The notes below the pieces were generated by a model. It was given only the letters and a program-made list of their open reading frames with translations, did not search any database and was not told where the DNA came from. Below, in pieces: positions 1 through 8,008 of a stretch of DNA of 64,000 nucleotides. The position numbers and the translations under genes were made by a program. The stretch is from Limosilactobacillus sp. (lineage in GTDB: Bacteria; Bacillota; Bacilli; Lactobacillales; Lactobacillaceae): assembly GCF_022482365.1 (NCBI RefSeq), contig NZ_JAKVPE010000001.1, positions 1,240,001 to 1,304,000 on the forward strand, given 5' to 3'. The first letter of the stretch is position 1. Each line of letters starts with the position of its first letter.

Positions 1-448
1 ACTGCTTCAATTCCTCAATGTCAGGATACCACTGGTCTTCTTCGTGAATGTGCCAGTAGTCGACGTCCGCGCCCAACGACTTCGGAATGTCGTAGAGCTG
101 CTGGTAGGACGGGTACTCGGCAATCACGTGGTCCCCCCGGTTGATCAGGGCATAGAGGGCCAGGTTGTTGGCTCCCGTGGCACCGTTGGTCTGAAGAATA
201 TTTTCCGGATCAACGTGCTGGTAGAGTTTGGCAACCTCCTGCTTGAATTCCGGTGAACCCTCGATCCAGCCGTAATTCATCTTCTGCTGGTCGAGCATGG
301 CGTAGAATTCCTCGCCGCCCTTGCCATCGAGGTTCAGCAGCTCGTGCATCGTCAAAGACGCAATCGTGCTCTGTGAAATATCATAGGTTGCGCTCTTTTC
401 CCACTTGTTCAACCAGGATTCAACGCCGAATGGTGCAATTTCAACCAT
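1..448 (-). CDS. arcT: PLP-dependent aminotransferase, ArcT-like (3' part outside window)
   Basis: Reading leftward from an ATG at 448, 149 codons stay open to the window edge, so the C-terminal part, including the PLP-binding lysine, is not visible. The N-terminus starts MVEIAPFGVESWL, and the stretches NYGWIEGSPEFKQEV and QTNGATGANNLALYALI are typical of the large domain of class I/II aminotransferases of the capreomycidine synthase/ArcT type. A GGAGG box lies 9 bases before the start. It follows the permease gene by only 14 bases, so both should share one transcript. ArcT proteins sit in arginine deiminase clusters of lactobacilli but have no firmly assigned reaction, so the symbol rests on family resemblance plus the permease neighbour. 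Confidence 0.75.
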   Translation of the reverse strand, partial: MVEIAPFGVESWLNKWEKSATYDISQSTIASLTMHELLNLDGKGGEEFYAMLDQQKMNYGWIEGSPEFKQEVAKLYQHVDPENILQTNGATGANNLALYALINRGDHVIAEYPSYQQLYDIPKSLGADVDYWHIHEEDQWYPDIEELKQ

Positions 449-462
449 GATTTAATTCCTCC

Positions 463-1878
463 TTAATTAATCGAGATCGTGCCGTTGGCAACCAGGACCA
501 GTGAAATGATCGCAAAGATCGCGATCAGGACCATCGCCCATTTCTCCTTGGCACTAACTGCGTGATGGTATTCCTTAGCAGCCTGCAGGTAGAAGATGAA
601 GCCCGGAATGAAGCCGACCGAGACGATCATGACCTGCTTCCAGCCGGACAGGACCATTGCCATCAGTTCAAACAGGGTGGCAATCAGGCCGATGGTGAAT
701 TGGCCCCAGTCCTGGTGCTCCCAGCTGTACATCATCTGGTAGATTCCCACCAGCAGGTAGGAGATCAGGATGGCCGCCGTACAAAGCGTGTAGGCAAAGT
801 TGTAGGCGTAGGACGTGAAGAGCAGGGAGAAGAGGAAGAGCGACTGCAGGACACCGGTGATAACCAGCGCTCGGGTCGGTGCCTTCTTGGCGTTGACCTT
901 GCCCCATGAGGACGGCAGGGTCTGGTCGTCAGCCATCAGCATCAGTGATTCTGCCGGCAGCATCGTCCAGGACAGCCAGGAAACCAGGACGGAGATGATC
1001 AGGCCAATGCTGATCAGGGCGGCACCCCAGTTACCAACCAGGTGCTGCATGATTGCACCCAGTGCCGGTTGACCACCAGCGGCCAGTTCGGCCCGGCTCA
1101 TGACCCCGTATGGCAGGACAGAAACGACGATGTAGATCGTCAGCAGGCTGACCAGCCCCATGATCGAGGCCTTTTCAGCATCGGAACGACTCCGCGCCCG
1201 ACTGGTCAGGACTGAAGCCCCTTCGACCCCGACGAAGAGCCACATCATAACGATGATCGAGGACTTGACCTGACTAAAGACGGAGGTCGGGCCGCCCTTG
1301 ATGTTCTGGGCAACGTTGCCCCAGAAATCCGCGGTGAAGATCCGGGCCTTGAAGCCAAGGATTACGCAGATGACGAAGACGATCAGCGGCACAATCTTGC
1401 AGATCGTCCCGATCGAATTGATGAAGGCCGCCGACTCGATCCCCTGGTTAACCAGGAAGGTCAGAATCCAGGTTAAAATAATTGCAATGATAATCGAAGT
1501 CAGGTTCTGACCATTCTTGAAGACTTTCGGGAAAAAGGTTCCCAAGGCACTCATCGTGATCGTCGCAAAGGCGATGTTGCCCAACCAGGCCGACAGCCAG
1601 TAGGCCCAGCCGGAGATAAATTCACCCAGCGGGCCAAACGCGGCCCCGGCGTAGGAGAAGATCCCGGATTCCAGGTCCGGCCGCTTCTGTGACAGGTTGT
1701 TCAGTGACAGGACCAGCATCAAGACCCCGATGCCGACGATTACCCAGGCGATCATCGCCGGGCCCGGTGCGGCCGCCGTGGCCAGGTCGCTCGTGATCCC
1801 GAACGCCCCGGAGCCAATCGTCGAACCGACGATCAAGAGCGTCAGTTCGGTCGCGGTAATTCCCTTTTTCTCATTCAT
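463..1878 (-). CDS. arcD: APC-family amino acid antiporter, ArcD-like
   Basis: A 471-residue integral membrane protein with about 12-13 hydrophobic segments. It begins MNEKKGITATELTLLIVGSTIGSGAFGI; the GSTIGSGAF stretch is the substrate-binding unwound helix 1 of the basic amino acid/polyamine antiporter group. The frame stays open for 15 more codons upstream, but the ATG at 1878 has a GGTGG ribosome site 7 bases ahead and fits the family start. ArcD-type carriers exchange arginine for ornithine in the arginine deiminase pathway; the ArcT-like gene 14 bases downstream supports that role. Other APC substrates (glutamate/GABA, lysine) cannot be excluded by eye. The promoter carries a cre box over its -35 region, so carbon catabolite repression is expected. 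Confidence 0.78.
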   Translation of the reverse strand: MNEKKGITATELTLLIVGSTIGSGAFGITSDLATAAAPGPAMIAWVIVGIGVLMLVLSLNNLSQKRPDLESGIFSYAGAAFGPLGEFISGWAYWLSAWLGNIAFATITMSALGTFFPKVFKNGQNLTSIIIAIILTWILTFLVNQGIESAAFINSIGTICKIVPLIVFVICVILGFKARIFTADFWGNVAQNIKGGPTSVFSQVKSSIIVMMWLFVGVEGASVLTSRARSRSDAEKASIMGLVSLLTIYIVVSVLPYGVMSRAELAAGGQPALGAIMQHLVGNWGAALISIGLIISVLVSWLSWTMLPAESLMLMADDQTLPSSWGKVNAKKAPTRALVITGVLQSLFLFSLLFTSYAYNFAYTLCTAAILISYLLVGIYQMMYSWEHQDWGQFTIGLIATLFELMAMVLSGWKQVMIVSVGFIPGFIFYLQAAKEYHHAVSAKEKWAMVLIAIFAIISLVLVANGTISIN

Positions 1879-1944
1879 TAAATCCACCTCGCATTCAAAT
1901 TGATGCCCCAAGTTGTCGGCCAAATTACTTGACCCAACGTCAAC

Positions 1945-1973
1945 ATTATATCAACCGTGAAAAGCGCTTTCAA
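1945..1973 (-). promoter_or_regulatory. Strong sigma-A promoter with overlapping cre box (permease-aminotransferase operon)
   Basis: On the minus strand TTGAAA (1973-1968), a 17-base spacer and TATAAT (1950-1945) form a near-consensus promoter. The -35 box is part of TTGAAAGCGCTTTTC, which fits the CcpA operator consensus WTGAAARCGYTTWNN at every position. A repressor bound there would exclude RNA polymerase, which fits sugar-repressed amino-acid catabolism. Confidence 0.75.
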
Positions 1974-2019
1974 TTTTAAAAAATTAAAGCTTGGCCCCGC
2001 CAAAGAGCAGGATCAAGCT
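1974..2019 (-). terminator. Intrinsic terminator after the phosphoglycerate mutase-like gene
   Basis: On the minus strand AGCTTG pairs with CAAGCT and encloses an inner CCTGC/GCGGG pairing (one wobble). It is followed by a T-rich run (TTTAATTTTTT). It separates this gene from the permease promoter just downstream. Confidence 0.65.
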
Positions 2020-2048
2020 AGTAAAATTAATTTAAATTAGACGTAAAA

Positions 2049-2702
2049 CTACTTATCGTATTCCACGATCTGCAGGTCGTCATCGGTCAGGGTTGCCGTC
2101 GTCAGGCTGCCGTTCTTCGGCCGCACGGTAACGTCGTACTTGCCCCCACCAAAGCGTTCGACCAGGCTGAGCAGGGTGTTGCCGTGGCTAACCCAGAGGA
2201 CGTTGGCGTCGTCGTGCAGACCGGCGTGCCGGATCAGGTCAAGGCCCTTGTCGACCCGGGCCCAGTATTCCTCATTGTTCTCGGCATCGTGGAACGGATC
2301 GGCCTCCTTCAACCAGTCCTTGGCCGTGCCGATCGAATGCGTGGTGACAATGTCGTGGAAGTTCTTCAGGCCGTGCGGGGCGCCGGCATTGTACCAGGCC
2401 ATCCCCATGTTTGTCCCTTCATAGGACCCGTAGAACTCCTCCCGGAAGTACGGCGAGGTGACCGGCCACTTGATCGAGTCGGCCTCGTTCATGTTCAGAA
2501 TCGTCTGGATCGTCTCCATCGCCCGGGTGGTGTCGCTGCAAAAGGCGGCGTCAAAGTGAATGTTCTTCAGCCGTTCGCCGGCCTCCTGGGCATTCTGCTT
2601 GCCCTTGGCCGTCAACGGGGAGTTGCTCCAGCCCTGCAGCTTGTCATAGATGTTGAAGTAGGTCTGGCCGTGCCGGACCAGGTATAGGTTAAGTTTTGTC
2701 AT
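2049..2702 (-). CDS. Histidine phosphatase (phosphoglycerate mutase) family protein
   Basis: A 217-residue cytosolic enzyme of the phosphohistidine superfamily. The signature LVRHGQT near residue 8 carries the nucleophilic His, FCSDTTRAMET supplies the second Arg, and VSHGNTLL near residue 180 supplies the second active-site His. The ATG at 2702 follows GGAGGGATCAAC and is preferred over the longer frame starting at 2729. Many lactobacilli carry several such paralogues. Length and sequence resemble cofactor-dependent mutase-like phosphatases more than the main glycolytic GpmA, so the substrate is uncertain. Confidence 0.85.
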   Translation of the reverse strand: MTKLNLYLVRHGQTYFNIYDKLQGWSNSPLTAKGKQNAQEAGERLKNIHFDAAFCSDTTRAMETIQTILNMNEADSIKWPVTSPYFREEFYGSYEGTNMGMAWYNAGAPHGLKNFHDIVTTHSIGTAKDWLKEADPFHDAENNEEYWARVDKGLDLIRHAGLHDDANVLWVSHGNTLLSLVERFGGGKYDVTVRPKNGSLTTATLTDDDLQIVEYDK

Positions 2703-2785
2703 GTTGATCCCTCCACTATCTGTTCCCATTGTACCGCTTTCATTTAGAAAATCATAACCATTCTTGTCGCGAGCTTAGGACTTTG

Positions 2786-2802
2786 TTCACAGATTATTCA
2801 CA
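2786..2802. repeat. Tandem TTCACA half-sites, 11-base period
   Basis: TTCACA occurs at 2786 and again at 2797, one helical turn apart, in the divergent region between the phosphatase gene and the small gene at 2844. It may be a binding site for a regulator; no partner is evident. Confidence 0.3.
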
Positions 2803-2843
2803 TTCGTTCTTTAAGATTAAAAGCATAGAAAGAAGGAATTACT

Positions 2844-3107
2844 ATGACATTAAAGGACACTAGCCAGCCCGACATAGTGGCCGCACGAATTGTGGCCGTC
2901 AATGGCAGAACTGTAAAGGTCGTCACCGAAGACGGCCAGAAATTGCGAATTCCTCTCACCAAGCAGTACCGCCGCGACAAGACGATGCTGGCTTCATTAA
3001 AAGACATTCTCAACGCTGGGATTTGGATCCCGGTTAACCGCCACCTCAAGCGCCTCTTCCATTACGACTGGTTGGCAGCTCCGGCGACAGTCCCGGTAAA
3101 GAATTAA
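2844..3107 (+). CDS. Small hypothetical protein (87 aa)
   Basis: An 87-codon frame starting at an ATG preceded by AGAAAGAAGGAATTACT, so a ribosome site is present. The product is basic and soluble with no signal peptide. Residues 10-38 alternate in a way that suggests a small beta-barrel (VAARIVAVNGRTVKVVTEDG), followed by a basic half rich in Lys/Arg and His. I do not recognise the family. It lies alone between the divergent phosphatase gene and ltaS, with about 120 bases and a separate promoter-like stretch before ltaS. Confidence 0.6.
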   Translation: MTLKDTSQPDIVAARIVAVNGRTVKVVTEDGQKLRIPLTKQYRRDKTMLASLKDILNAGIWIPVNRHLKRLFHYDWLAAPATVPVKN

Positions 3108-3227
3108 GTTTTCTCAACGATTAAATGAAAAACAATGTTTCCGCCCAATCTGTGATAAAATATTTTTGATTTGCTAAATTTCGTGTAGCAGGTTAAACAA
3201 ACATTTTGATTGCGAGGAACATTCCTA

Positions 3228-5360
3228 ATGAAAAAATTAAGCAAATTTGTGGACACTAGGATTGGTTTTTTTACTCTCCTAGTCGTCCTTTTTTGGTTAA
3301 AGACCCTGTTTGCTTACTTTACCGATTTTAAATTAGGGGCGGAGGGGCTCTTTCAATACCTGATTCTCCTCTTTAATCCCCTGGCAACCACGGCTCTGGT
3401 CTACAGTCTGGCTTTTTATTTTAAGCGTGCGCGCTTCTTCTACCCCGTCATCATGGGGCTGAACATCGCCAACACCCTTTTGCTCTACCTCAACGTCATC
3501 TACTACCGGGAGTTCACCGACTTCATGACGATTGCCACCATGACCGGCTACTCCAAGGTCAATCAGGGGCTGAGCGGGGCTTCCCTGGCCCTGACCAACT
3601 TCCATGACGTCTTTTACTGGCTCGACATCGTCATCATCCTCCTGCTGATGCTCTGCCGCAAGATCCACTTCGATCCGCGGGCGGTCGGCAGCCGGCTGGC
3701 CTTTGCCTTCACTTCGCTGTCGCTGGTCCTCTTCGGCGTCAACCTGTCCTTTGCTGAGATGAGCCGACCTCAGCTGCTGGGCCGGACCTTTGACCGGACC
3801 TACATCGTCAAGTACCTGGGGATCGACGCCTTCACCGGCTATGACCTGGTCAAGTCTCAGCACATCAACGAGATGCGCCAGAGTGCTACCAAGTCGGAGC
3901 TGAAGAAGGTCAAGAACTTCACTGACAAGCACTATGCCAAGGCCAACCCGAAGATGTTCGGGATCGCCAAGGGCCGCAACGTGATCGTCATCCACCTGGA
4001 GAGCTTCCAGCAGTTCATCATCGACAAGAAGATCAACGGCCAGGAGGTCACGCCCTTCCTGAACTCGCTCTACCACAGCAACGAGACCTACGCCTTCGAC
4101 AACTTCTTCCACCAGGTTGGTCAAGGGAAAACCAGTGATGCCGAAAACCTGCTGGAAACCTCGACCTTTGGCCTGCCCCAGGGTTCGCTCTTTGCCACCC
4201 TCGGCAGCGACAACACCTTCCAGGGGGCCCCGGCAATCTTAAAGCAGCGGGCCGGCTACACCAGTGCCGTCTTCCACGGTAACGTCGCCAGCTTCTGGAA
4301 CCGGAACAACGTCTACAAGAACCTGGGCTACCAGTACTTCTTCGACGCCAGCTACTACGACACGTCCGGTGATAAGTCGACCGGTTACGGCTTAAAGGAC
4401 AAGCTGCTCTTCAAGGACTCCATCAAGTACCTGCAGACGCTGCAGCAGCCGTTCTACGCCAAGTACATCACCGTCACCAACCACTTCCCGTACGAGCTCG
4501 ACGACGAGGACAAGGACCCGAACTTCACGACGACCGACACCGGGGACAGCAACATCGACAACTACTTTGTGACTGCCCACTACCTCGACCAGTCGCTCCA
4601 GGAGTTCTTCAACTACCTCAAGAAGTCCGGCCTCTACAACCATTCGATCATCATGATCTACGGTGACCACTACGGGATTTCCAACAGTGAGAACTCCTCG
4701 TTGGCCAGTGTCCTGGGCAAGAGCGCCGATGATTGGAACGACTACGACAACGCCCAATTGCAACGGGTGCCGCTGATGTTCGTAATTCCAAATTCCGGCA
4801 ATAACGGTCACATCGTCCATACTTACGGGGGCGAGGTCGACGTCCTGCCAACCCTACTCCACTTGCTAGGAATCTCGTCCAAACGCTACATCCAGTTTGG
4901 GACCGACCTCTTCTCTAGTCAGCACAAGCAGATCGTGGCTTTCCGCAACCAGGACTTCATGACGCCACGCTACACGGTCGTTGGCAACACGGTCTACGAT
5001 AACAAGACCCAAAAGAAGGCCAAGCTGACCAAGAAGCAGAAGGAAAAGATCAAGAAGGATCACAAGCTGGTCAACACCGAGCTGCGGTTATCGGATTCAC
5101 TCAATGAAAAGAACCTGCTGCGCTTCTACCATCCGAAGGGCTTCAAGGCGGTTGATCCATCAGACTACAACTACTCACGTGGCCTGCAACGAGCCCAAAA
5201 GATCGAGAAGAAGAAGGGCAACCAGTCCACCAGCATCTACTCGAGGAACAACAATCAGTCGACCGAGGATGATTACAGCACGGACGCACCGGAGCAGAAC
5301 CACTCCTCGACCGATTCCAACCGGATTAAGATTACTAACCCGGACGCCAACAACAAGTAA
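3228..5360 (+). CDS. ltaS: Lipoteichoic acid synthase-type sulfatase-fold membrane protein
   Basis: A 710-residue protein with about five N-terminal transmembrane helices (residues 10-210) and an extracellular alkaline-phosphatase/sulfatase-fold domain. LtaS polymerises glycerol phosphate from phosphatidylglycerol onto the glycolipid anchor of lipoteichoic acid. The catalytic threonine lies in HQVGQGKTSDAE near residue 301, close to Thr300 of the S. aureus enzyme. The metal-binding Glu is in VIHLESFQQ near 259, and YGDHYGIS near 477 supplies Asp and His ligands. The ATG at 3228 is chosen over a TTG at 3210 because GCGAGGAAC precedes it. The last 100 residues are a charged, Ser/Asn/Thr-rich tail that makes the protein longer than the usual 640-650 residues. 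Confidence 0.9.
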   Translation: MKKLSKFVDTRIGFFTLLVVLFWLKTLFAYFTDFKLGAEGLFQYLILLFNPLATTALVYSLAFYFKRARFFYPVIMGLNIANTLLLYLNVIYYREFTDFMTIATMTGYSKVNQGLSGASLALTNFHDVFYWLDIVIILLLMLCRKIHFDPRAVGSRLAFAFTSLSLVLFGVNLSFAEMSRPQLLGRTFDRTYIVKYLGIDAFTGYDLVKSQHINEMRQSATKSELKKVKNFTDKHYAKANPKMFGIAKGRNVIVIHLESFQQFIIDKKINGQEVTPFLNSLYHSNETYAFDNFFHQVGQGKTSDAENLLETSTFGLPQGSLFATLGSDNTFQGAPAILKQRAGYTSAVFHGNVASFWNRNNVYKNLGYQYFFDASYYDTSGDKSTGYGLKDKLLFKDSIKYLQTLQQPFYAKYITVTNHFPYELDDEDKDPNFTTTDTGDSNIDNYFVTAHYLDQSLQEFFNYLKKSGLYNHSIIMIYGDHYGISNSENSSLASVLGKSADDWNDYDNAQLQRVPLMFVIPNSGNNGHIVHTYGGEVDVLPTLLHLLGISSKRYIQFGTDLFSSQHKQIVAFRNQDFMTPRYTVVGNTVYDNKTQKKAKLTKKQKEKIKKDHKLVNTELRLSDSLNEKNLLRFYHPKGFKAVDPSDYNYSRGLQRAQKIEKKKGNQSTSIYSRNNNQSTEDDYSTDAPEQNHSSTDSNRIKITNPDANNK

Positions 5361-5393
5361 ATACCGCCTGAGCTTTTCGGCGAGGGGTAAAAT

Positions 5394-5437
5394 AAAGGGA
5401 GCAGCCCAACGTTCATTGGGTGCTCCCTTTATCTTTT
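5394..5437 (+). terminator. Intrinsic terminator after ltaS
   Basis: AAAGGGAGCA pairs with TGCTCCCTTT (5394-5430), followed by a modest T run. The downstream ribosome site begins within the tail (5437), so the acetyltransferase probably depends on read-through or a promoter I cannot place. Confidence 0.8.
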
Positions 5438-5452
5438 GAGGTGATTTCTAAA

Positions 5453-5911
5453 ATGATTATTCAACAATGTACCAAGCTGACGCCCCAGCACTGGCAGCTT
5501 CTCTTGCTGGCCGATCCCGAGCGCGCCGCTATTCAGCGCTACATCAATAGCAGCACCATTTTTGAGGCCCGTCACAAGCAAGCGCTGATCGCCATCATCG
5601 TCCTGCAGCCGCGGAATGACCGCAAGCTGGAGATCAAAAATATTGCGGTCCATCCCCATTGGCGGGGCCAACACGTCGCCACCCGCCTGCTGGAGTTTGC
5701 CCAGCAGTACGGCAGGCAACACGGCTACCAAAAACTCCTTGTCGGCACCGGTTCCACCAGCTTTACCCAGCTCTACCTCTACCAGAAGGTCGGCTTTCGC
5801 GTGGTCGGCATCGACCGGGACTTCTTCGTCCGCAACTACCGCCAGCCGATCTACGAAAACCGGCTCCGCCTACGCGATATGCTAATCCTGGCCCTGCCGT
5901 TAGTGGAGTAG
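5453..5911 (+). CDS. GNAT family N-acetyltransferase
   Basis: A 152-residue single-domain GNAT protein. The acetyl-CoA binding motif A is HPHWRGQHVATRLLEFA near residues 66-82 (family R/Q-x-x-G-x-G/A), preceded by strand LEIKNIAV. Motif B is YLYQKVGFRVVG near 106-117. The ATG at 5453 follows GAGGTGATTTCTAAA. The substrate is unknown. It converges with the dacA-like gene and overlaps its 3' end by 12 bases. Confidence 0.85.
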   Translation: MIIQQCTKLTPQHWQLLLLADPERAAIQRYINSSTIFEARHKQALIAIIVLQPRNDRKLEIKNIAVHPHWRGQHVATRLLEFAQQYGRQHGYQKLLVGTGSTSFTQLYLYQKVGFRVVGIDRDFFVRNYRQPIYENRLRLRDMLILALPLVE

Positions 5912-7129
5912 CCGCTGGAAGAAGTTACCGCGCAGGATGCTCTGCGTGCTGGTCAATTGGTAGGTCAGGGCCTTCTTGTCAACGGATTTCAGGCCCGGGC
6001 CGGACAATTCAAGGCTGCCAACCACCTGGCCGCGCTTGAGGGGGGCCTCAAGCTGGTTCTGCTTGTTTACAAGCTTGGTCCGGTACTTAACCGCCATCGT
6101 GTAGTGCCGGGGGCTGCTGGTGCCCCAGGCCGTGACCTGCTTGGGGCCTAGTGAAGCCTGGTGCTGGGCTCCGTCGGCGATTTTTGGCTGGCGCAGGTTG
6201 GCAGCGACCTTGACCGTCTGCAGGTGATAATTTTGTTTGAGCATCTGGTACAGCCGCTGGGTTTGCACGAAACGGTTATCCTTGTTTTGCCCGTTGGCAT
6301 GCAGCACGACCGTGATGATCCGGTGCCCCCTGTAGCGGCCGGTGCTTACGAAGCAGGCCCCCGCCGCATCCGAGGTCCCGGTTTTGAGCCCGTCGATTTG
6401 CACCCCGGGGACCGTGTACTTGCCGCCCGGCAGCATCTCATTCAGGTTCTTGCCCACCTTGGACTTGCCCTTGGCGATGTAGAAGGTTGCCTGCTTCTGG
6501 GCGGTCACCTGGAGCAGCTGGGGATAGTGGTTGACAAAATAACGGGCCATGATCGCCACGTCCCTTGCTGTCATAGCATTTTCGGCGTTATCCGAATACT
6601 GGTTTGACTTGAGATTCTTCAGGTCGCTGTTCGTCAGGCCGACCGGGTTCACAATCGAATAGTTCTTCAGGCCAATCTTTTGCGCCTTTTGCTGGAGCTT
6701 GATGGTAAATTCATCCATGCTGTCGCCCGCCGCCGTGGCCAGCGCCAGCGTGGCTCCATCGGCCGATTTGACCAGGGCCGCGTTTAACAGTTCACGCACC
6801 GTGTAGGATTCCCCCGACTGCAGACCGATCGCTGAATAGTTCGGGTCGTTGGAGACGGCGGCGATGTCGTCATTTACCTTGACCTTGGTATCACCGGTGA
6901 TCTGCTTATTTTTCACCTCGTCCTCCACGACCATCGCCGTGAGCAGTTTGCTGACCGAGGCGATCGGCAGCTTCTGATCGGCATTTTGCTCATAGATCAC
7001 CTGACCCGTGGTGGCATCCACCATCATTGCGGCCGAGGCGTCGATCTGTGCCTGGGCGTGGGCCGGAACGGTCACCACGCTCCAAAGCACCAGGATCGCT
7101 GTCATGATAATTGTCCAAAATTTTTTCAT
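5900..7129 (-). CDS. dacA: D-alanyl-D-alanine carboxypeptidase (PBP5-like, S11)
   Basis: A 409-residue exported penicillin-binding protein that trims the terminal D-Ala of peptidoglycan pentapeptides. It has a signal peptide (MKKFWTIIMTAILVLWSVV, cleavage expected near AHAQA), the catalytic SxxK in PIASVSKLLTAM near residue 60, the second motif in KSADGATLA near 121, and the KTG motif in DGLKTGTSDAAG near 250. A C-terminal beta domain and an amphipathic tail (ILRGNFFQRLLH) that usually anchors these enzymes to the membrane are present. GGGAG precedes the ATG and TATACT lies 20 bases further upstream. It is divergent from a YkuD-like gene and close to an active L,D-transpeptidase, forming a peptidoglycan-remodelling block. 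Confidence 0.9.
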   Translation of the reverse strand: MKKFWTIIMTAILVLWSVVTVPAHAQAQIDASAAMMVDATTGQVIYEQNADQKLPIASVSKLLTAMVVEDEVKNKQITGDTKVKVNDDIAAVSNDPNYSAIGLQSGESYTVRELLNAALVKSADGATLALATAAGDSMDEFTIKLQQKAQKIGLKNYSIVNPVGLTNSDLKNLKSNQYSDNAENAMTARDVAIMARYFVNHYPQLLQVTAQKQATFYIAKGKSKVGKNLNEMLPGGKYTVPGVQIDGLKTGTSDAAGACFVSTGRYRGHRIITVVLHANGQNKDNRFVQTQRLYQMLKQNYHLQTVKVAANLRQPKIADGAQHQASLGPKQVTAWGTSSPRHYTMAVKYRTKLVNKQNQLEAPLKRGQVVGSLELSGPGLKSVDKKALTYQLTSTQSILRGNFFQRLLH

Positions 7130-7210
7130 TGATTTTCTCCCAAAGTATACTGATTGGTTTCAAATACGCTAAGATAGAGGATAGACTACACACAAAGGAA
7201 TCAATATCTA

Positions 7211-7777
7211 ATGAATCGCGAACTAAAGCATCTCTTTTACCTGATCGCCATCTTCTTCACAATTAGTGTTGTCATCATTAACGTTCATACCTACCTGAGC
7301 AGCAGCAAATTCATCCCGGATGCCAGTCGGACCAGCCAGGTCGCAAGCGCCAACCGGCTGCGGCGTCCCAATCGCAACCGGCCTTCCGAAAACAAGGCCT
7401 ATCCTAACCTCCGCAAGCAATCTCACCTGCGGATCATCGCGGTAGCCAAGCTGCAGAAGGTCTTCGTCTTGAGCGGTCACCGGGTCATCTACACCATGCA
7501 CGCTCGGGTCAACGCCAGTCCCCAGGCCACCAGCAGCCAGGGCCACTTTGGCCAGCAGATTAACTACGTTGGCGGACGTCAAGCCCTCGGTGCCAGCAAT
7601 TGGGTGGCACTCAACCACCACCTTTACTTCGTCGTGCCCGCTACGATTGGCCAGCACGCGGTTGCCAAAAATTGGCTCAAGCAAAACTTTAATTTTCCGC
7701 GCACGATCCAAATATCCCAAGCTGACGCCCACTGGCTGCAAAGTCTGCCCAAGGGAACGCCGGTCACAATTCGCTAA
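7211..7777 (+). CDS. YkuD-like membrane-anchored protein lacking the catalytic His/Cys (pseudo-L,D-transpeptidase)
   Basis: A 188-residue protein with one N-terminal transmembrane segment (residues 9-28), a basic spacer and a C-terminal domain. That domain lines up with the active L,D-transpeptidase encoded 209 bases downstream. Matching stretches are VFVLSGHRVIYTMHA against TYIYDGNKLLYTMYS, and QISQADAHWLQSLPKGTPVTI against RLSVADARWIEQNLPTGTKVVI. Where the enzyme has SHGCIRL this protein reads FPRTIQI, so the nucleophilic Cys is Thr and the neighbouring His and Gly are gone. Where the enzyme has LFHSVP it reads YFVVPA, so the second His is also lost. The frame is intact, suggesting a retained binding or regulatory role rather than decay. 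Homology is inferred by eye. Confidence 0.72.
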   Translation: MNRELKHLFYLIAIFFTISVVIINVHTYLSSSKFIPDASRTSQVASANRLRRPNRNRPSENKAYPNLRKQSHLRIIAVAKLQKVFVLSGHRVIYTMHARVNASPQATSSQGHFGQQINYVGGRQALGASNWVALNHHLYFVVPATIGQHAVAKNWLKQNFNFPRTIQISQADAHWLQSLPKGTPVTIR

Positions 7778-7789
7778 GGGAGGTCCACC

Positions 7790-8008
7790 ATGCTCAAACA
7801 AATTTTCACCCGGCCCTTTATTCAGCACCTGCTGATCAGCGACGGGGGCCTCATTCTCCTAATTATTTTGTACAACCTGCTTAGCCTGCTCATCCCACTG
7901 GTCAGAATCTCGCTGGGAAGTGCACTCCTCATCTTCATCCTGGCCAACCTGCTCATCTGTGGCTTAAAGGCTACCACTTTCTGGCTTAATCAACAATCAC
8001 AACCTTAG
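7790..8008 (+). CDS. Small two-helix membrane protein
   Basis: A 72-residue hydrophobic protein with two transmembrane segments (about 15-37 and 41-62). AAGGGAGGTCCACC precedes the ATG. It begins 12 bases after the pseudo-transpeptidase and is presumably co-transcribed with it. Its last 23 bases overlap the 3' end of the convergent L,D-transpeptidase gene. Family not recognised; the context suggests an envelope function. Confidence 0.65.
   Translation: MLKQIFTRPFIQHLLISDGGLILLIILYNLLSLLIPLVRISLGSALLIFILANLLICGLKATTFWLNQQSQP

Noticed and set aside
3333-4124. Long antisense open frame (263 codons) opposite ltaS, and similar long frames opposite xpkA, pepD and the antiporters
   Set aside because: They are shadows created by the GC-rich third codon positions of real genes; products are Val/Gln/Asp-rich, lack motifs and have no ribosome sites.
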